Part shown: piece after piece, positions 23,901-36,596 of the stretch
Position numbering within the stretch: the stretch's first letter is position 1
Layout of the letters: the number at the start of each line of letters is the position of its first letter
Assembly (NCBI RefSeq): GCF_001649575.2
Contig: NC_051449.1
Location: forward strand, 18,542,487 to 18,606,486
DNA length: 64,000 nt
Direction of reading: 5' to 3'
From: Kryptolebias marmoratus
Lineage: Eukaryota > Chordata > Actinopteri > Cyprinodontiformes > Rivulidae
Translations under genes and position numbers: made by a program
The notes under the pieces: model-generated
Database searches by the model: none
The model's input: only the letters and a program-made list of their open reading frames with translations
Told to the model about the DNA's origin: nothing

Positions 23901-26900
23901 CGAGCCGAAACGCATCGGTTGATTACTTCATATATTTTGTGAGCAGCGTTCACTTGTGACTCAACAAATCCGCTCACACAGCTGTTAAACAAACACATAC
24001 TTGCATCCTTCTCAGTTCCCGCCCGATCTTGCAGCTTCCCCCTGAAGTGCTTGTTGTTAAAGATCACGCAGGAGCCGCGAGGCGTACGGGTCAGGCTGTA
24101 GTACTCCTAACGGGGGGCAGAAGCACAGCCACATAAGAAAAGCCACGACCTGATTAAAAGGAAACAGTGACTCGAGGAGCGGCGACAGAGTCTGCAGGTA
24201 GATCACCTCATTAGACGAATCAAAGGAAACACTTCTTCCACAATCTAAAAACAGAAAGAATTACGGACTCACGCTGCAAATAGTTATACATTTTACACAA
24301 ATTCCTACGAGAAGCGTTGGAAGAGGGGAAACTTACTCCTTGGCTGAGACTGAGGGGTGTTGTTGGGCCTCTGTGGGGAGAAAACAGTCATTGGGTCAGT
24401 GAGGTGACTCGCTGAAGGATTAACTCCTCAAAATCACACACATACACACACACAGACACACACCTGTGGATTTGCTGGCGTGCCGGCCGGAGGCGTAGTC
24501 TGTTGACGCTGGACCGCTGCAAAGAGTGGTGACAAATGGTAAACGATCCGCCCTTCTGCTTTTATCTACAGACACAACGAGCTTCCAAATCTGTGATTAG
24601 CCCACCACCACCTCCCATCCTCTCCCCTCAGACCCGTGGAAAACCCTCGTTTCCAACACACGTAGAAGATGATCTCAGAAGACCGGTCAGAAAAGAAAAG
24701 AGCGGTGAGTGGGTGTGCAGAACAGTCGATTTACCTGTCAATAAACTCACTGTGTCAGACTCAGCATCCCTTATTTGGCTCCAGAATGCTTTAAAGACTT
24801 TGATTTACTTTTATGACGACTGATTCCCGAGCGCGGCACCGCTGCTGCTCACCACTCCCTCAGGGGATGGGTCAAATGCGGAGAACAAATTTCGCACACT
24901 CAGGTGTGTGACAATCAGTGGATCTTTCTTTCCTATCTTTGATCAGTGCTTTGGATCTGGTTCTGAAGCTAAGACTGGTCTGGACCCGGACCATTTATCC
25001 CACCACAAAGAACTGGCAAGCGCAGCAACCAGGAGAGAAAATGGACGACTCCAGACTTCTTTTTATCCTCGAGAGGACAAGCTGACTTGGAAGACTGGGT
25101 AGGTCCGTAAAGATAACCAGAGCCATCTTTCCCTGTTTGAGCTCAGCTCTCCAAATCCAATCGTTGGCTCTAAAAAAAGTGGGTGCTCACTCACAGTTAA
25201 ACCAAGGAGTGTGTGTCTGAAGTATATCAGAACTAATCTAATCTGCAAGATCATATTTCAAACATGGCTGACTGCAGGCGTACGGCACACTGTCCCCTCA
25301 AACTACAAATCCCAGGATGCACTGGAACAGCCAGCAGCTGTTTGCTCTTTAGTTGACTTGATGCCAAAGTGTGAGATGTGGGGTGAGAGTCATTTATTTT
25401 TGGATTGGGGTCGGGGGGGTGACTGTATTAATAACTAAAACAAACAAACTGAACAATTCAAATGTCTATTGTTAAAAATTATTTCCTTTAAAATGTATAT
25501 TGATCAGTAATGTTTTGACATCAAAACAACAGAATAAGCTGCAGTTTTTGCGAGTTGTTTTCTGAATATTTAAAGAGCTAAGTTTATTATTTTAAATTCA
25601 CATTTTAGTTTAAACATTAGTTTAATATCAAAATAATTTTTTAATTGATTTAATTGAACTATTGTGCTGCTGTTTGGGCTGTAAAATATGTCTATTTAGA
25701 AAACACTTAAGTGTTTTTCTTGTGGGTTTTTGGCACTGATGTTTTAGATATCACCAAAAATTTGAAGCCATATTTAATAACTGTTCAACAGCCATTTTCT
25801 TATTTTTCATCCTTTTTTAAGCCCATTTCGTCGTCCCGGTCGTCAGAATGTTGTGACCCTTTTGTTGCGATTAAAACATTTTGACTTCAAACAGAAGTCC
25901 TTGTCATACTTCTGTAACCCCTTATTTAAAGTCAAAATGTTTATACTAAAAATGTTTTAGTATAAACTAAGTTCTTGTCATACTTAGTTTATACTAAAAC
26001 ATTTTTACTATTTAACGTTGTTCATTTTTAAACTATTGCCTCGAGAACAGATACTGGTGAGAACCACAGACAAGTGTAATTTATAGATTGTTGGAGATAC
26101 TATGAAATTATTTTCAGATTGAAGCTATTGGAATGATTGACAAAATGTGAAATAATGACAAATAATTTCCTCTTTCATGCACAAACCATGATCTGATCGT
26201 GATCCTAATCTAAGGGCAGCAGTGGCTCAGGAGGTAGAGCTTAGTCCTGTAACCGAACCCCCGCTCCATCAGTCTCAGCCGTTGTGTCTTTGGGTGAGAC
26301 ACTTCACCTGCCTTGCCTACTGGTGGTGGTCAGAGGGCTCGGTGGCACCGGTGTGATGACAGCCTCACTTCTGTCAGCCCGACCCAGGGCAGCTGTGGCT
26401 ATGATGTAGCTCACCACCATCGGTGTGTGAATGAATGGGTGAATGACTGAATGCGTGAAGCACTTTGGAGTCCTTGGACTAGATAAAGCACTACACAAGT
26501 GCAAGTCATTTACCATTTAGATGATCTGTGATGCATGATATAACTGGAAGCAATAAGATCCAATCAGTCTGTAAACAGTGTTTATGTCACTTTAGCAGCA
26601 GCATGGGCAATGGTTAAACAGCAAATCCTTTTCATTTGAGACAGGTCATTGCTGGTACCTTTCCACCCTGACATTGTGCCCCAATGACTATACATTGAAG
26701 TGTTTGACAGAGGCTGAAACCAGCCCAGGTGAAAACATTTAAAGTTAGTTTAAGCAATGGACCATACGAGACGAAGGGAGGTTTGTTTAATGTAGTGCGC
26801 ACAAGAGGAAACAAGAGGAGAGTTAACTCCATTCTAAAAAAAAAAAAAAAAACAGGGACGGAGGATGTCCCACAACGACACCAAGAGCCACTGCCAGAAC

Positions 26901-29900
26901 AGGAGGAGAACACTCAGAAAGCCCATCAAACCAGCTTTACGTATTTAGAGGTTGTTTTCTTTCGCACACAATGAATTACATTAAAGACAGGGTGATTAGG
27001 ATTTCATAGATGATTACATAGCTTGCCTTGAAACCTAAGTCACTTATTTGTTACAAAGGTTGGATTTGTAGTGGTTAAAATGAACTTTTCATATGTAATA
27101 GTGTTAGTAGGCCTAATACAGTCTGTGAAAGGCATGAAACACTGGAATATATCATGACTGGAGGGAGTTTAAGCTTATTCTACACTTCTAGCAATTACTG
27201 AATGCACAGCAATATATAATTAATCAGACAGAAATATATATAAATCATAAAAACAATAGTAAAGACAGAATAAAAGAAAGAACCTGATTGTGACAGATAC
27301 AGATGTTCTTACAGGAAACTCAGCGGCGAGTAGTGACAACTGAAAAAGCCCCATGCGGATGCAAATGAGACCTGAGTGAACCCAAAGACAGCGTGACTCA
27401 AACAGAAGATGCGAAAGTCCCCAAAAAGGTGATTGATTGTAAAAAGGGAACAGAACAGAATAAAAAGATGCCTTCAGAACAGAATATTTGGTATTATCTG
27501 CAGATATGCCGTCGTTTCTGTGCGGTCCAGAGCGTTCTAGTGCTTTGATGGTGACTTTATTCAACGTAGGGGGGGGGGGGGTGGTCCAGAATCTAAGACT
27601 TTTCCAGGACCTGTTTGAAATAACGCACTACATCATACCGTCCATGTAGTTTTGCACGGTCACCGCCAGCTGTTGATCAAACTCGAGCAGAATCTTGTGG
27701 AGATTGTTCACGTTCGTTTTTGATATTTCTCCCATCCTCTCCATTTCAGCAAATACATCCAAAGCTGTCTGTAATTAGCAGAGAGAAGAGTTTTTGTTTT
27801 TTTTATTGCAATGGCTGTGGAGGTGCAGAAGAAATCTTGTAATCAATTCTGGTGGAGAGGTTTTTGTACGCAACGAGTGGGGCTACAATGTCATTATTTC
27901 CCACGTCTTTAGAACTGCGGCAATCTGATGTGTAAGGTGTGTGTGCATGTGTGTTCTTACGATGCACTTCTCCAAGGGGTTTTTGCCCAGCTTGTACGTC
28001 AGCAGATATTTCATCTTTCCCAGATTCTCGTTAGTGATGTTCTCGTGTACTTTGTACAGCATCACCCTGAAAGTGAGAAAACAAAAAAAAAGTTAAACCA
28101 GACCAGATCAGACCTGGTAATAATAGTCCAGAATAATGCAAGTGGGCAGTTCTCAGTATGCGTGTCTATTCCTGAGATTAATAATGCCCCAACATGTGCT
28201 TTGATCACATGACTGGCATTCTGTTACCTGCTGTGTAGGCAAGTAAACGTGATGTCTATTGAGACATTTATATAGTGAGAACTCTGTGAGGGCTATAAAG
28301 ACGGTCAGTCACACGATGAAGTAGTTATAAGGAGCAACATGTGAACGCTGTGAAGTGACACAGCCACGTCATTTATGAATGTGACATTCAGCACCAAAAC
28401 GAACGCCATAAATAAATCTGACTTCGATAGACGTCTACAAAACTTTCACTTTTAGGTTCAATTTAACCTGGTTCTGCCTCAACTTAAAGTCAACTACTAC
28501 TGTCAGCTACAGCTGAAGTGGATGTTTTCTTTTTCTTTATTTCATTTTGAACAGTTACAATTTCAACAAAACAAAACAAAACAAAAAAAAAACATGAATA
28601 AAAACGTAAATATTTCCACTAAAATATTCTGGAATCGAAACAAAAGTGTTCGAAAAGGGAGCAGGAAGAAGCCATGGCGCATCCAGTCCTGTCCCTAAGT
28701 TTACACACAAATTCTGAATCAAAATGGTGATTCAATAAATACATAAGTAGCCATACATGCATATATAACTGTAAACACAGACATGCATAGCAACAACAAT
28801 ATACCTGCAGATACAAATTTACTCTCGTATCACCGACAGATCAAAACTTAATATGAATACACACGGATTAACAAATTAATAGTTGGAATAACGTCATTTT
28901 GTGTCTTTCGTTTTTATACACGTTAATTTTGTACTCCTTAAATTTTCTCTTGAATCGTAAAACATTTTTTACTTCGCTTAACCTCTTCATCTAAGCCAGG
29001 GGTGTCAAATTCCAGGCCTCCAGGGCCGCCATCCTGGACGTTTTAAGTTTTCCTGCTGGTTCAGATGGTTTAATCACCTCCTCACCAAATCATCAAGTTC
29101 TCCAGGAGCCTGGCAACAAGTCATCCATTTAAACCAGGTGTTTTAAAGCAAGAACATCTAAAACATGCAGGAGAGCGGCCCATGTACATGTTCCTCTCAG
29201 GTCAGGCCTTCTTTCTCTATTTCTAAATAAATTTTAACCATCCTTATTGCTCTTTTTTGCATTGTGCATATGTTTTGCAGATAGCTTTTGTATGTATTCC
29301 CCCCAAACTTCAACACAATAACCTAAATGTGGCAGTAACAGGGTGGAATAAAGAGTGTGCACAGATTTATTGTTCAAGACATGCCTTGTTTTTTTTTTCC
29401 AATATCCCTATGGTTTTAGCCATCTTGGGGTTTCCGACAAAGTTCGTGATCCAAAATTACACCCAGAAACTAGTTCTGTTAAAAGACTGCGAACAATTGA
29501 TATCTTACCTGGTGTGGATAGCGTTTTGAATGACCTCAGTTTAGAAAAAAAAAATAGTTTAATTCTGACTGAACTGATGAGCAAATCTTAAAACATTTTA
29601 CAGTGATTCACGTCAACACTGTTTTATAAACCTTCCCACCACTGTCAGTTTTGCACTACACCATTATTTACACATAACTTTCTGGTGAACTGTAACCATA
29701 GTGACAGCAGCAGCATACTGTTGCACTTCCTGTGCAGCCCGGGGAACTTCCTGCAGGTTAATCAAAAATAATTCTGCCCAAATACCAGCGTAATTCAAAA
29801 CTGAAGGCTGTTCTGGGCTTTCAACGAACCGTAGTATTCGATGTAAAAAAGCATGTCATGTGAAACTGCTGGAGATGTAAAGATCTTTACAATAACGTTC

Positions 29901-30489
29901 CCGCGAAGCCGTTTTAGGGTCGTGGAAATTCGAAGCGTCTGGATTAGTCGTTAGCTCATCAGTCCTGTCAGAATTAAACTCCAAACGGAGGCTGATATCA
30001 ACAACAAGATATTATATGTCCGTGACATTTATTTTCAAAATGTCCAAAACATCCCGTTACAGCCAGTGTTTTGCCTTTTTTTACCTGTACTCAGACAGGA
30101 TAGGGTTAGCATCCGTTTCCCCCTGTTGTCCGCCGTCAGCGCTCAGCAGCTGGCGGAGATCTGCTCGATGGATCGTGTGGAGCAACTGAGAGAGGAAAGA
30201 AGGGTTCTCCAGCAGACCTCTCTCATCGAGTCTCTCAAACAGCTTCTTTGCATCTGTGATCTGTACGAGGACGACCGAGAAACAAACTCACTTTAAGAAG
30301 AAAGCCTGTCTGGAACAGATGTGCTGGAGAGAACGGCGCACGGTCGGTCTGCTTCCTGCAACACAATGCCGTGGTTCTCACCCCCTCCAGGCGCTTCCTG
30401 TTGACCATGTCACTACACAGGAAGCAAAGCTCCGCCACCTCAGAGGACACCAGCCCCTCGTCGATTTTCGACAACAGCAGCAGGTCCAT
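20997..30489 (-). CDS. casp8: Caspase-8 (two DEDs plus caspase domain)
   Basis: This is an initiator cysteine protease of death-receptor apoptosis. Eleven minus-strand exons join in frame: 30382-30489, 30085-30260, 27961-28066, 27639-27768, 24464-24516, 24337-24370, 24207-24244, 24001-24106, 23751-23878, 22259-22629 and 20997-21132. The product is 461 aa; human CASP8 is 479. DED1 is about residues 1-75, DED2 about 95-173, a Pro/Gln-rich linker follows, and the protease starts near RTPRGSCVIFNN. The catalytic pair is His300 (ILSHGEKG) and Cys343. The active-site motif reads QACQN, not the usual QAC(R/Q)G. The inter-subunit linker contains three QED units (D350, D354, D358), candidate processing sites. 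The small subunit carries EADFLIGMATV and ends TLTKKLAFRFP. The start is the first ATG, in AGGAGGATGG. casp10 was considered; gene order and tail fit casp8 better. Intron 3-4 and the 3.1-kb intron hold repeats. Confidence 0.93.
22900..23180 (+). pseudogene. THAP-type zinc-finger fragment, transposon-derived
   Basis: A plus-strand frame inside a casp8 intron (antisense to the gene) encodes WAYVCSRHFVPDDNVEEG followed by GRLKKGSCTSLP. CS-x-HF followed by a Leu-Lys-x-Gly segment and a Pro is the second half of a THAP domain, common in P-element-like transposases. The expected first Cys pair and the HxxP part are not clear, so it is a remnant. Confidence 0.5.
25948..26006. repeat. Perfect 24-bp hairpin in casp8 intron
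   Basis: Arms 25948-25971 and 25983-26006 are exact reverse complements, separated by an 11-base loop. The sequence is AT-rich. It may be a MITE core or foldback; nothing shows that it is transcribed as a small RNA. Confidence 0.7.
26212..26520 (+). repeat. SINE-like interspersed repeat
   Basis: It begins GGCAGCAGTGGCTCAGGAGG, which resembles a tRNA-type A box region, includes GGGTGAATGACTGAATGCG, and ends in AAGCACTACACAAGTGCAAG and CATTTACCATTT, the pattern of a common fish short repeat. It lies in the 3.1-kb casp8 intron. Confidence 0.55.
28530..29610. mobile_element. LINE-type repeat interrupted by a MITE
   Basis: The left part has A-rich AACAAAACAAAACAAAACAA and CGAAAAGGGAGCAGGAAGAAG, and the right part has TTTCTAAATAAATTTTAACC and CATTGTGCATATGTTTTGC, both like one fish LINE family. 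At 28996-29190 a hAT-type element (CAGGGGTGTCAAATTCCAGG ... AAAACATGCAGGAGAGCGG) splits them. It lies in casp8 intron 2. The LINE class was not fixed. Confidence 0.45.
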
Positions 30490-30939
30490 CCTCCTGCCAG
30501 CCGCCACCGGCACACTCGTAGTGTTCAGCTCTCAGCGCTCAGGTTAAAGCTGGCAGACAGGAAGAACACGAGAGAGAGCATTATAACCAGAGGCAGCCGC
30601 TTTTTAGGTCATTTAAAAAGGTACACATGTCACAAACAGGGAAGTTAAAGACACAAAATGGCAAGTAAAACCAAAACAAAACACTTTGAGGTGGCTGAAC
30701 CTCAGTTAATGTACTTATTATCATAATGCAACTAAACAAATTACCCCCCACCCCCTCCAGTCATCATAGTTTCTGAGCAACTCATTTTTAATGACCCAGA
30801 TCCTGGCGTGCACATGTGTCAAACTCAAGGTGGTAATTTTTTTAAAGTTTCTAACCTCTGACAGATTAAGCCCCCTTTAAATTTTAAATCCAAGGAGATT
30901 AAATTTAAGTTTGTCAGTAATCTGTTTAACTCCGTAGAC

Positions 30940-31114
30940 CAGTGGTGTCCAGTCCTGGTCCTGGAGGGACACTATCCTGCATGTTTTAGATGTTTCCCTG
31001 ATCTGAATGACTGAGTGATTAACAAACTTCTTCTTGAAGACCTGCTAAAGAGCAGAGAAAACATCTAAAACATGCAGGATAGTGTCCCTCCAGGACCAGG
31101 ACTGGACACCACTG
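30940..31114. mobile_element. hAT-type MITE with 56-bp perfect inverted ends
   Basis: The ends start CAGTGGTGTCCAGTCCTGG on both strands and are identical for 56 bases, leaving a short centre, so the 175-bp unit can fold into one hairpin. It belongs to the family at 4180, 32758 and 61557. It lies just upstream of the casp8 start codon, probably in the first (5' UTR) intron. Confidence 0.8.
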
Positions 31115-31852
31115 ATTTAGAGCAAATATGCATGTCCAAACTGGACGATCAAACCACCGCAGGAAGACGTCAAGCGTCTGGTTTGCATTAATGTGGCTCA
31201 GACCAGAGTCTGCTCAAGTTTAATTTCCTTTTCACTGCATTCTCTTGTCATTTTCTTTTGATTTTTAGCTTTTTTGGTCCCCTTTAGTCAATGAGCGGTT
31301 TGTTTTAAATCCTATAAAATAAATCTTAATGATAATTCATATTTCTGCATGAATAACTTGACCTAATACATGTGAAAAACAAGGTGAAGTTATAGTTTTT
31401 AATTAAAAAACACTGAATGAACAGAAAGGAGTCACCTCTGTATGAAATAGTTTGTTTTAAATTAGATTTACCACAGCCATTATATTTACATGTTCAAAAC
31501 TAACCCATGGTCCACATTATATATTTTATGTTACATCAGGTAGTTTGTTGTGTAGTTTTTTTAATTTCCCGTCTAAAAGTTCACACCTCGGTGACGTCAC
31601 TGAAAAAAACCCTAACTTCCTCAAATACCAACATACCCCTGGCAGATAAATGTTTGTAATGTTGAAGAAAAAAAAAAAGAAATAACTTCCGAAAACGTTA
31701 TTAACTATGACTGAATAAGACTAAAAAGACTAAAACATCTGGATAGTTTCCACTGACTTGTTAAGGTGTCACGTCGTGTCAGCAGAGAAAACTACGGTGA
31801 GAAAAGTTAAAATAAATTAAAATTACGATGTTCTTACAGACTGACGACTCAC

Positions 31853-32050
31853 CCGTCAGAAGAAAAAAAAACCCAGCTCAAAACACGGAGAAGTGTCTCT
31901 TCTGTTGCTGTTCAGTCCTGTAATTCTTTCCGAGAGTAAAAACATTCATAAATTCAGCGTTTAGTTGACGTAATCTGCCTTTCTGTCGAAGCTCGCCCGC
32001 TTCTTCGGTTTCGCTCTTTGCGGAAGTGATGAAACAGTTTCGTCCCGCCT
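31853..32050 (-). other. casp8: Possible non-coding first exon and promoter of casp8
   Basis: On the minus strand a consensus donor (GACGG then GTGAGTCG) ends a moderately CpG-containing stretch between casp8 and catip. Position and strand fit a 5' UTR exon, but no acceptor for the ATG exon was fixed, so this is a suggestion. Confidence 0.35.
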
Positions 32051-32317
32051 CAGTAAAAGCTGAAAATACGCAAAGTTTAGATTTTATAGGACTATTCCAA
32101 GTAATTGGGTTTTGATGTGATGATATGCAGGACTCGTTCACACACCAGACCCCCACGGTTTAGTACTCTGAAGAGTTAGTGGATTTTTTTTTATCGTGGA
32201 AACTTTTATTTTGAAGGAACCGTTTTTTTTCCGGTATCAGTGTACTTTGCCCAGACATGAAACTTTAGTTTTCGGAAATGAATGAAGCTTCCCAACACTG
32301 CTGTTTAAAACAAACTA

Positions 32318-32323
32318 TTTATT
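32318..32323 (-). terminator. Candidate poly(A) signal of catip
   Basis: The minus strand reads AATAAA about 190 bases after the stop codon. Confidence 0.4.
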
Positions 32324-32510
32324 TCCTTGAAGTTTTCTGAAGAAAAAAATAAATAAAAGTAAATAAAATTTCTAAATCTCAAGTTACAAAATTACTCCTT
32401 AATGTGTTAGATATCTTGCACAAATAAACCATGTGCTCATTAAAAGGGGATAAAATTACTTATGAAATGACAGGTTTCAGGGCAGGGCGATGTGCTGCTT
32501 GGAGGGTTTT

Positions 32511-35500
32511 TCAAGATGACGGAACTTTCACGTTTGATTCTGGAGGACGGCGGGAGGCAAAAGAACAAAAGTACTCTCTTGCAGACTGAAAGACGTCGTC
32601 CGGTTTTCTCAGCAGCAGGAACTGCATGAAGTCAGACAGGAGGTCTCGGACCTCTGGGTGCTCTTTCAGGTACGACGCGTGGTCTGCCGTTAGTTCCTCC
32701 TGCCACAACGAGACATTAGAGTAACATTTTCTGGAGGAAACTAGGTATTCTGTATGTCAGCGGTGTCCAATGCTGGTCCTGGAGGGCCACTGTCCTCCAT
32801 GTTTTAGTTGTTTCTCTGCTTTGACTCACCTGATCTGAATGACTGAGTGATTAACAGGCTTCTGCAGACTGAAAACCTGCTGAAGAGCAGAGAAACATCT
32901 AAAACATGCAGGATAGTGGCCCTCCAGGACCAGGGCTGGACACCCCGCTGTGTGTGGTCTGACTAAACAGTTTTATCTATCGTGGGGTCACCTTTCTGTC
33001 CAAGAATTCAGATCGTGTCTGCATGTCTTCGTTCCACTCAAGAGGGATCTTCTCTAAACCAAACATACAAACATCATCAGTGACTTTGATTTGAGGGAAA
33101 CCTCCTCGCGTCTCTGAGGTAATATTTACCCTTCTCTGTTTTTGGTGGCAGCTGCAGAAGCTTGGTGGTGACCGGCGATCCCAGCTGTACTCTGCTGGCC
33201 AAGCGCCTGATGACAGAGAAAATAAAATTATTAAAGTAAATGGTCTGTATTTATGTAGCACCTTTCCAGCCAACCAGGCCACTCAAAGCGCTTTACAACA
33301 CAATCTGCCCTCATTTACCCATCCACACACACATTCATACAGCACTCTACTACATCTAACTACCAAGCTAACCTGAATAAATCATCCTGTAGAGGCAATG
33401 ATTGGTTTCAGCGTCAAACCTCTGACTCATTGGAGTCAATGAGAGGTGTGTTGTGTGGGTGCTCTAACCACCTCCCCACACAACACACCTCTAATGTCAC
33501 TTCTGTCAGTGGTTTTACAATCAGGTCAGTGAAAAAAAACATCAGTCAAGATGAGAATATACAGTGTCATGCATAAACGCATGGAGAAAATCCAAATAAA
33601 CAGCTGGGGAGGTTTTTTTTCTATTACAAAGTCCTACACACACTTAACTTTGGCAAGATTTTAAAGACCAAACTTTCAATTGATTTACACAATTAAATTA
33701 AAACTACTATTAAGTATTTTAGTTGCCCTAACCAGTGATGCGGAGTTTTAAGGCGGTGGCTCCCAAACTTTGGGGACCCCACTTGTGGTCGTGACACACC
33801 AAGTAGGGGGTCTTATCTAGAGAAATCAAATTTAATTTTTAAAAGGTTGATTGAAGGTTATTTTTGTCATAATTTTTACAAGATTAAAATGTAGTCATAT
33901 GTGGATAAAAACAGGGTAATAGTTGTTTGCGGTGTTATTATGGTCCTCTTTAAAAGACTTATTAGCAATTTTTTTAGTAACTCAACCAAAAAAACTCTTT
34001 ATGGCTGCAAGTCTATACTGCTGTTATTTTGTGAGTCAGAAGCTGTAAGCACTGAAACATTCAGAATAATGCATAGTCCACAAAATAACTAACATTTGCT
34101 CAACATGTGGAAAATCCCTCAAGGCTGTAGTCATGACTCACCCGTCATGGAGGAAGTAGCACTGCCAGGTAGCCGGGCTGCCCTCCACGGAGTTAACAGT
34201 CCTCTGCACCCCAAACGCCTCCAGGGTCTCATCTCCAGCCTCCAGCTGCTTCACACCCAGCTCGCTCTGACCACAAACCAGAAAAGTAGCTGAAGGTTTA
34301 TTATTCATGTTGTCAGTGACGGTCCTGGAAAGACGTACGCAGCCATAACTGCTTACAAAAGTGGAGTGGTTGATGCGCAGCTGCCGGTCCAAAGAGACGA
34401 AGGTCATGTTCTCGGGAACCTTCTTCCTCAAAGCGATCAGACGCATTAACAGCAGGCTGGAGCCCTCAGTGACCAGCCCTCTCAGGGCAGACATGGGATA
34501 AGAGATGCTCTCTTTTGTCTTTTCCTTTACACACACACACACACCTGCAGTAACTCCACAAGGTTTGTTGGCATCCCAAATATGGGATGATGAGTGAGGC
34601 AGCTGTTCTGCTAACTGTGTCTTACCTCCACCACAGTGGTAACCATATTGATCACCATTTGTCCATCACACTGCACCATGTGACACCTCTTGTCCACACT
34701 GTGGGCCTCAAGCTGGAAGAGTATTGCTACATTAAAACATGTAAATCTGGGTGGTTTGTGGAGGGCAGGGTGATTTCTCACCAAAACTGTTGATTCAGGT
34801 GAATTAAAATGAGATTAAGCGGCGCAACGACTCACCTTGACATACTCATGGTAGTCCTCCTCCAGCACTTCCAGTTCAACACTTAGGTAGGCTAATTCGG
34901 TCAAGAATGGCAGAACAAAAGACATGAAGAGGTTTGCAATGAGCATATCTGTAAATGCAAAACAGCAGGGGTCATCTTGGCCTCACCGGTCACCGCCGTC
35001 CCGCAGGGGCAGCCGTCAGTGACGCCGTGGCTTTGAGCATGCAGCAGCACGCAGGGCTGCTGAGCTCTGCAGGCGAACTCCACAGTCACGCTCAGGTCCC
35101 CCAGGTCCCTGCCGCTCTCCGACACGGTCACCAGTGACTCCGCGAACACACACCTCTGCAGCTCTGCGGGCTCTGGCAGAAGTGGAAGGGCACAGGTTGG
35201 ACACAAGACACAAGCGTGATTCAAGGAATAAATTAAAAACTCTTTTATGCAACCTGCCACCACCCCAAAAAATCTGCCAGCTCAGATGAAGTTTCTGGCA
35301 TGTCTTTCCACACACCCTTTACAAAATACCTATTTATTAATCTTCCTTCACTGAATGACTTAGAAAATAATTAATGTGTGGCCTTCCAGTTAACTGAACC
35401 ACACGGAGTAAATCCTGTACATCTCTCTCTCTTTATACTGACTTTTAGATGTACTTTATGTGGGTCTGATCTCATATGTTGAGTCTGTTTTGCGCATGAA

Positions 35501-35790
35501 TGTGTTGTCATAACATCTGACCACAAAAATTATTGTATGAGCCAATAAACCAATGAAATAAACAATATTTATTCTAATTTATGTGCTGTACATGACAAAC
35601 ATTAGGGTAGAAAAAGCAAACTATTGAAAGTTGTGTAAGACTTTAGTTCACTGACATACAGCGTTTGGCTGCTAATATATACAGTCAGCTCACCAATGGA
35701 GGACAGAAATGTGATGGCTTCTTCAGACGCTTCCGGCTCCTCTCCATGTTTATTTTTTCCACTTCCGGCTCCGTCCAGCGCGGCCTCCAT
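32511..35790 (-). CDS. catip: Ciliogenesis-associated TTC17-interacting protein
   Basis: CATIP takes part in actin polymerisation during cilium formation and binds TTC17. Nine minus-strand exons join in frame: 35694-35790, 34987-35172, 34836-34891, 34626-34712, 34357-34524, 34142-34266, 33130-33206, 32992-33053 and 32511-32699 (TGA). The product is 348 aa; human CATIP is about 387. Family landmarks in order are EEAITFLSS near the start, YLSVELEVLEEDY, EGSSLLLMRLIALRKKVPEN, CYFLHDG-RLASRVQLGSP, IPLEWNEDMQTRSEFLDRKE, and HASYLKEHPEVRDLLSDF followed by FLLLRKPDDV. There is no recognised catalytic motif. The start codon is followed by an acidic, low-complexity leader; upstream sequence holds a CRE and an RFX-like X-box. 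In human, CATIP lies near TMBIM1 on 2q35; here they are about 20 kb apart with casp8 between them. Exon 5 has a weak acceptor behind a (GT)n tract. Confidence 0.93.
32758..32950. mobile_element. hAT-type MITE, palindromic family
   Basis: It has ends CAGCGGTGTCCAATGCTGG and GGGCTGGACACCCCGCTG and the family core CATGTTTTAG/CTAAAACATG. It lies in the last catip intron. Confidence 0.7.
33240..33492. repeat. Interspersed repeat (GGTCTGTATTTATGTAGCAC type)
   Basis: It contains GCACCTTTCCAGCC, CACTCAAAGCGCTTTACAAC and CACACACACATTCATACAGC, a common fish short-repeat pattern. It lies in a catip intron. Confidence 0.5.
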
Positions 35791-35978
35791 ATTTACGCTA
35801 ATTTTCAGTTGTCGCGGATTCTCCCGGAACTAAAACAAATCCCTTTGTCGCCGAAACACGTTAATTGTTTATTGTATTATTAAATTATTTTTTTAAAAAA
35901 GCTTGTAATTATTTTCCTGAGCAGCAACTTTGAGCTGTTTTCCCTCTGAGTAGCTTCTTCTCAGACTAACGGATCCGG

Positions 35979-36022
35979 GTTGTCAGGGCGACGACGCAGC
36001 AATACCGTAAAGGCTGACGTCA
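35979..36022 (-). promoter_or_regulatory. catip: Likely catip promoter elements: X-box-like site and CRE
   Basis: GTTGTCAGGGCGAC (35979-35992) resembles the RFX X-box seen upstream of ciliary genes, with two departures from the GTTGCC/GGCAAC half-sites. A perfect palindromic CRE (TGACGTCA, 36015-36022) lies 23 bases further from the gene. Both are within 235 bases of the catip start. Function is inferred from sequence only. Confidence 0.45.
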
Positions 36023-36444
36023 GTGCGCAGCGACGTGTGTACTTCACGTACCCCTCGTGGACGACTGCAAAAATACACATTTTTACTCATTAAATGGAAA
36101 GCTGCCAGAAATCCAGAGGGAAAACGAAATCTCAGAACTGACTAAAACAATGGCAATAAAAGATGCGAAGGAGTTATAAGTATTTATTTTATCAATCTAG
36201 TCATTTTGTGAAAAATATGTTCTTAAAGAGTGACATTAAACACATTATTGACATTGCTGACATTTTACTTTCTCTTCTCTGTGAACATGTGTTAACTGAT
36301 AGTACAAATACACAGAAGTGGTCTAAAGTGTTTGTTTCTGTCACATTTTTTTGGAATGCAGGTTTTCAGTTTAGGATATAACTAAACTAATGAACATAAA
36401 TGGATACAAAATTGACAATCACCAGCAAGAACAATACTTGCAAC

Positions 36445-36450
36445 TTTATT
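36445..36450 (-). terminator. Poly(A) signal of the CARD caspase gene
   Basis: The minus strand reads AATAAA about 147 bases after the stop codon. Confidence 0.5.
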
Positions 36451-36596
36451 TTTGTGGTGGAATAACAAGTTACGATTCAACAAAATATATATTTGGAAAG
36501 TATAAATGTTCCCATGATAAAAGCTATTGTAGAAAACCTGATCCTGAAATACAAAATGCCCTTGGAGAGCGTGCATGATTTCCTGACGAGGAGGTT

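Noticed and set aside
34138..34542. 134-codon minus-strand frame as a single gene
   Set aside because: It fuses two catip exons by reading through an intron; the true exons are 34357-34524 and 34142-34266.
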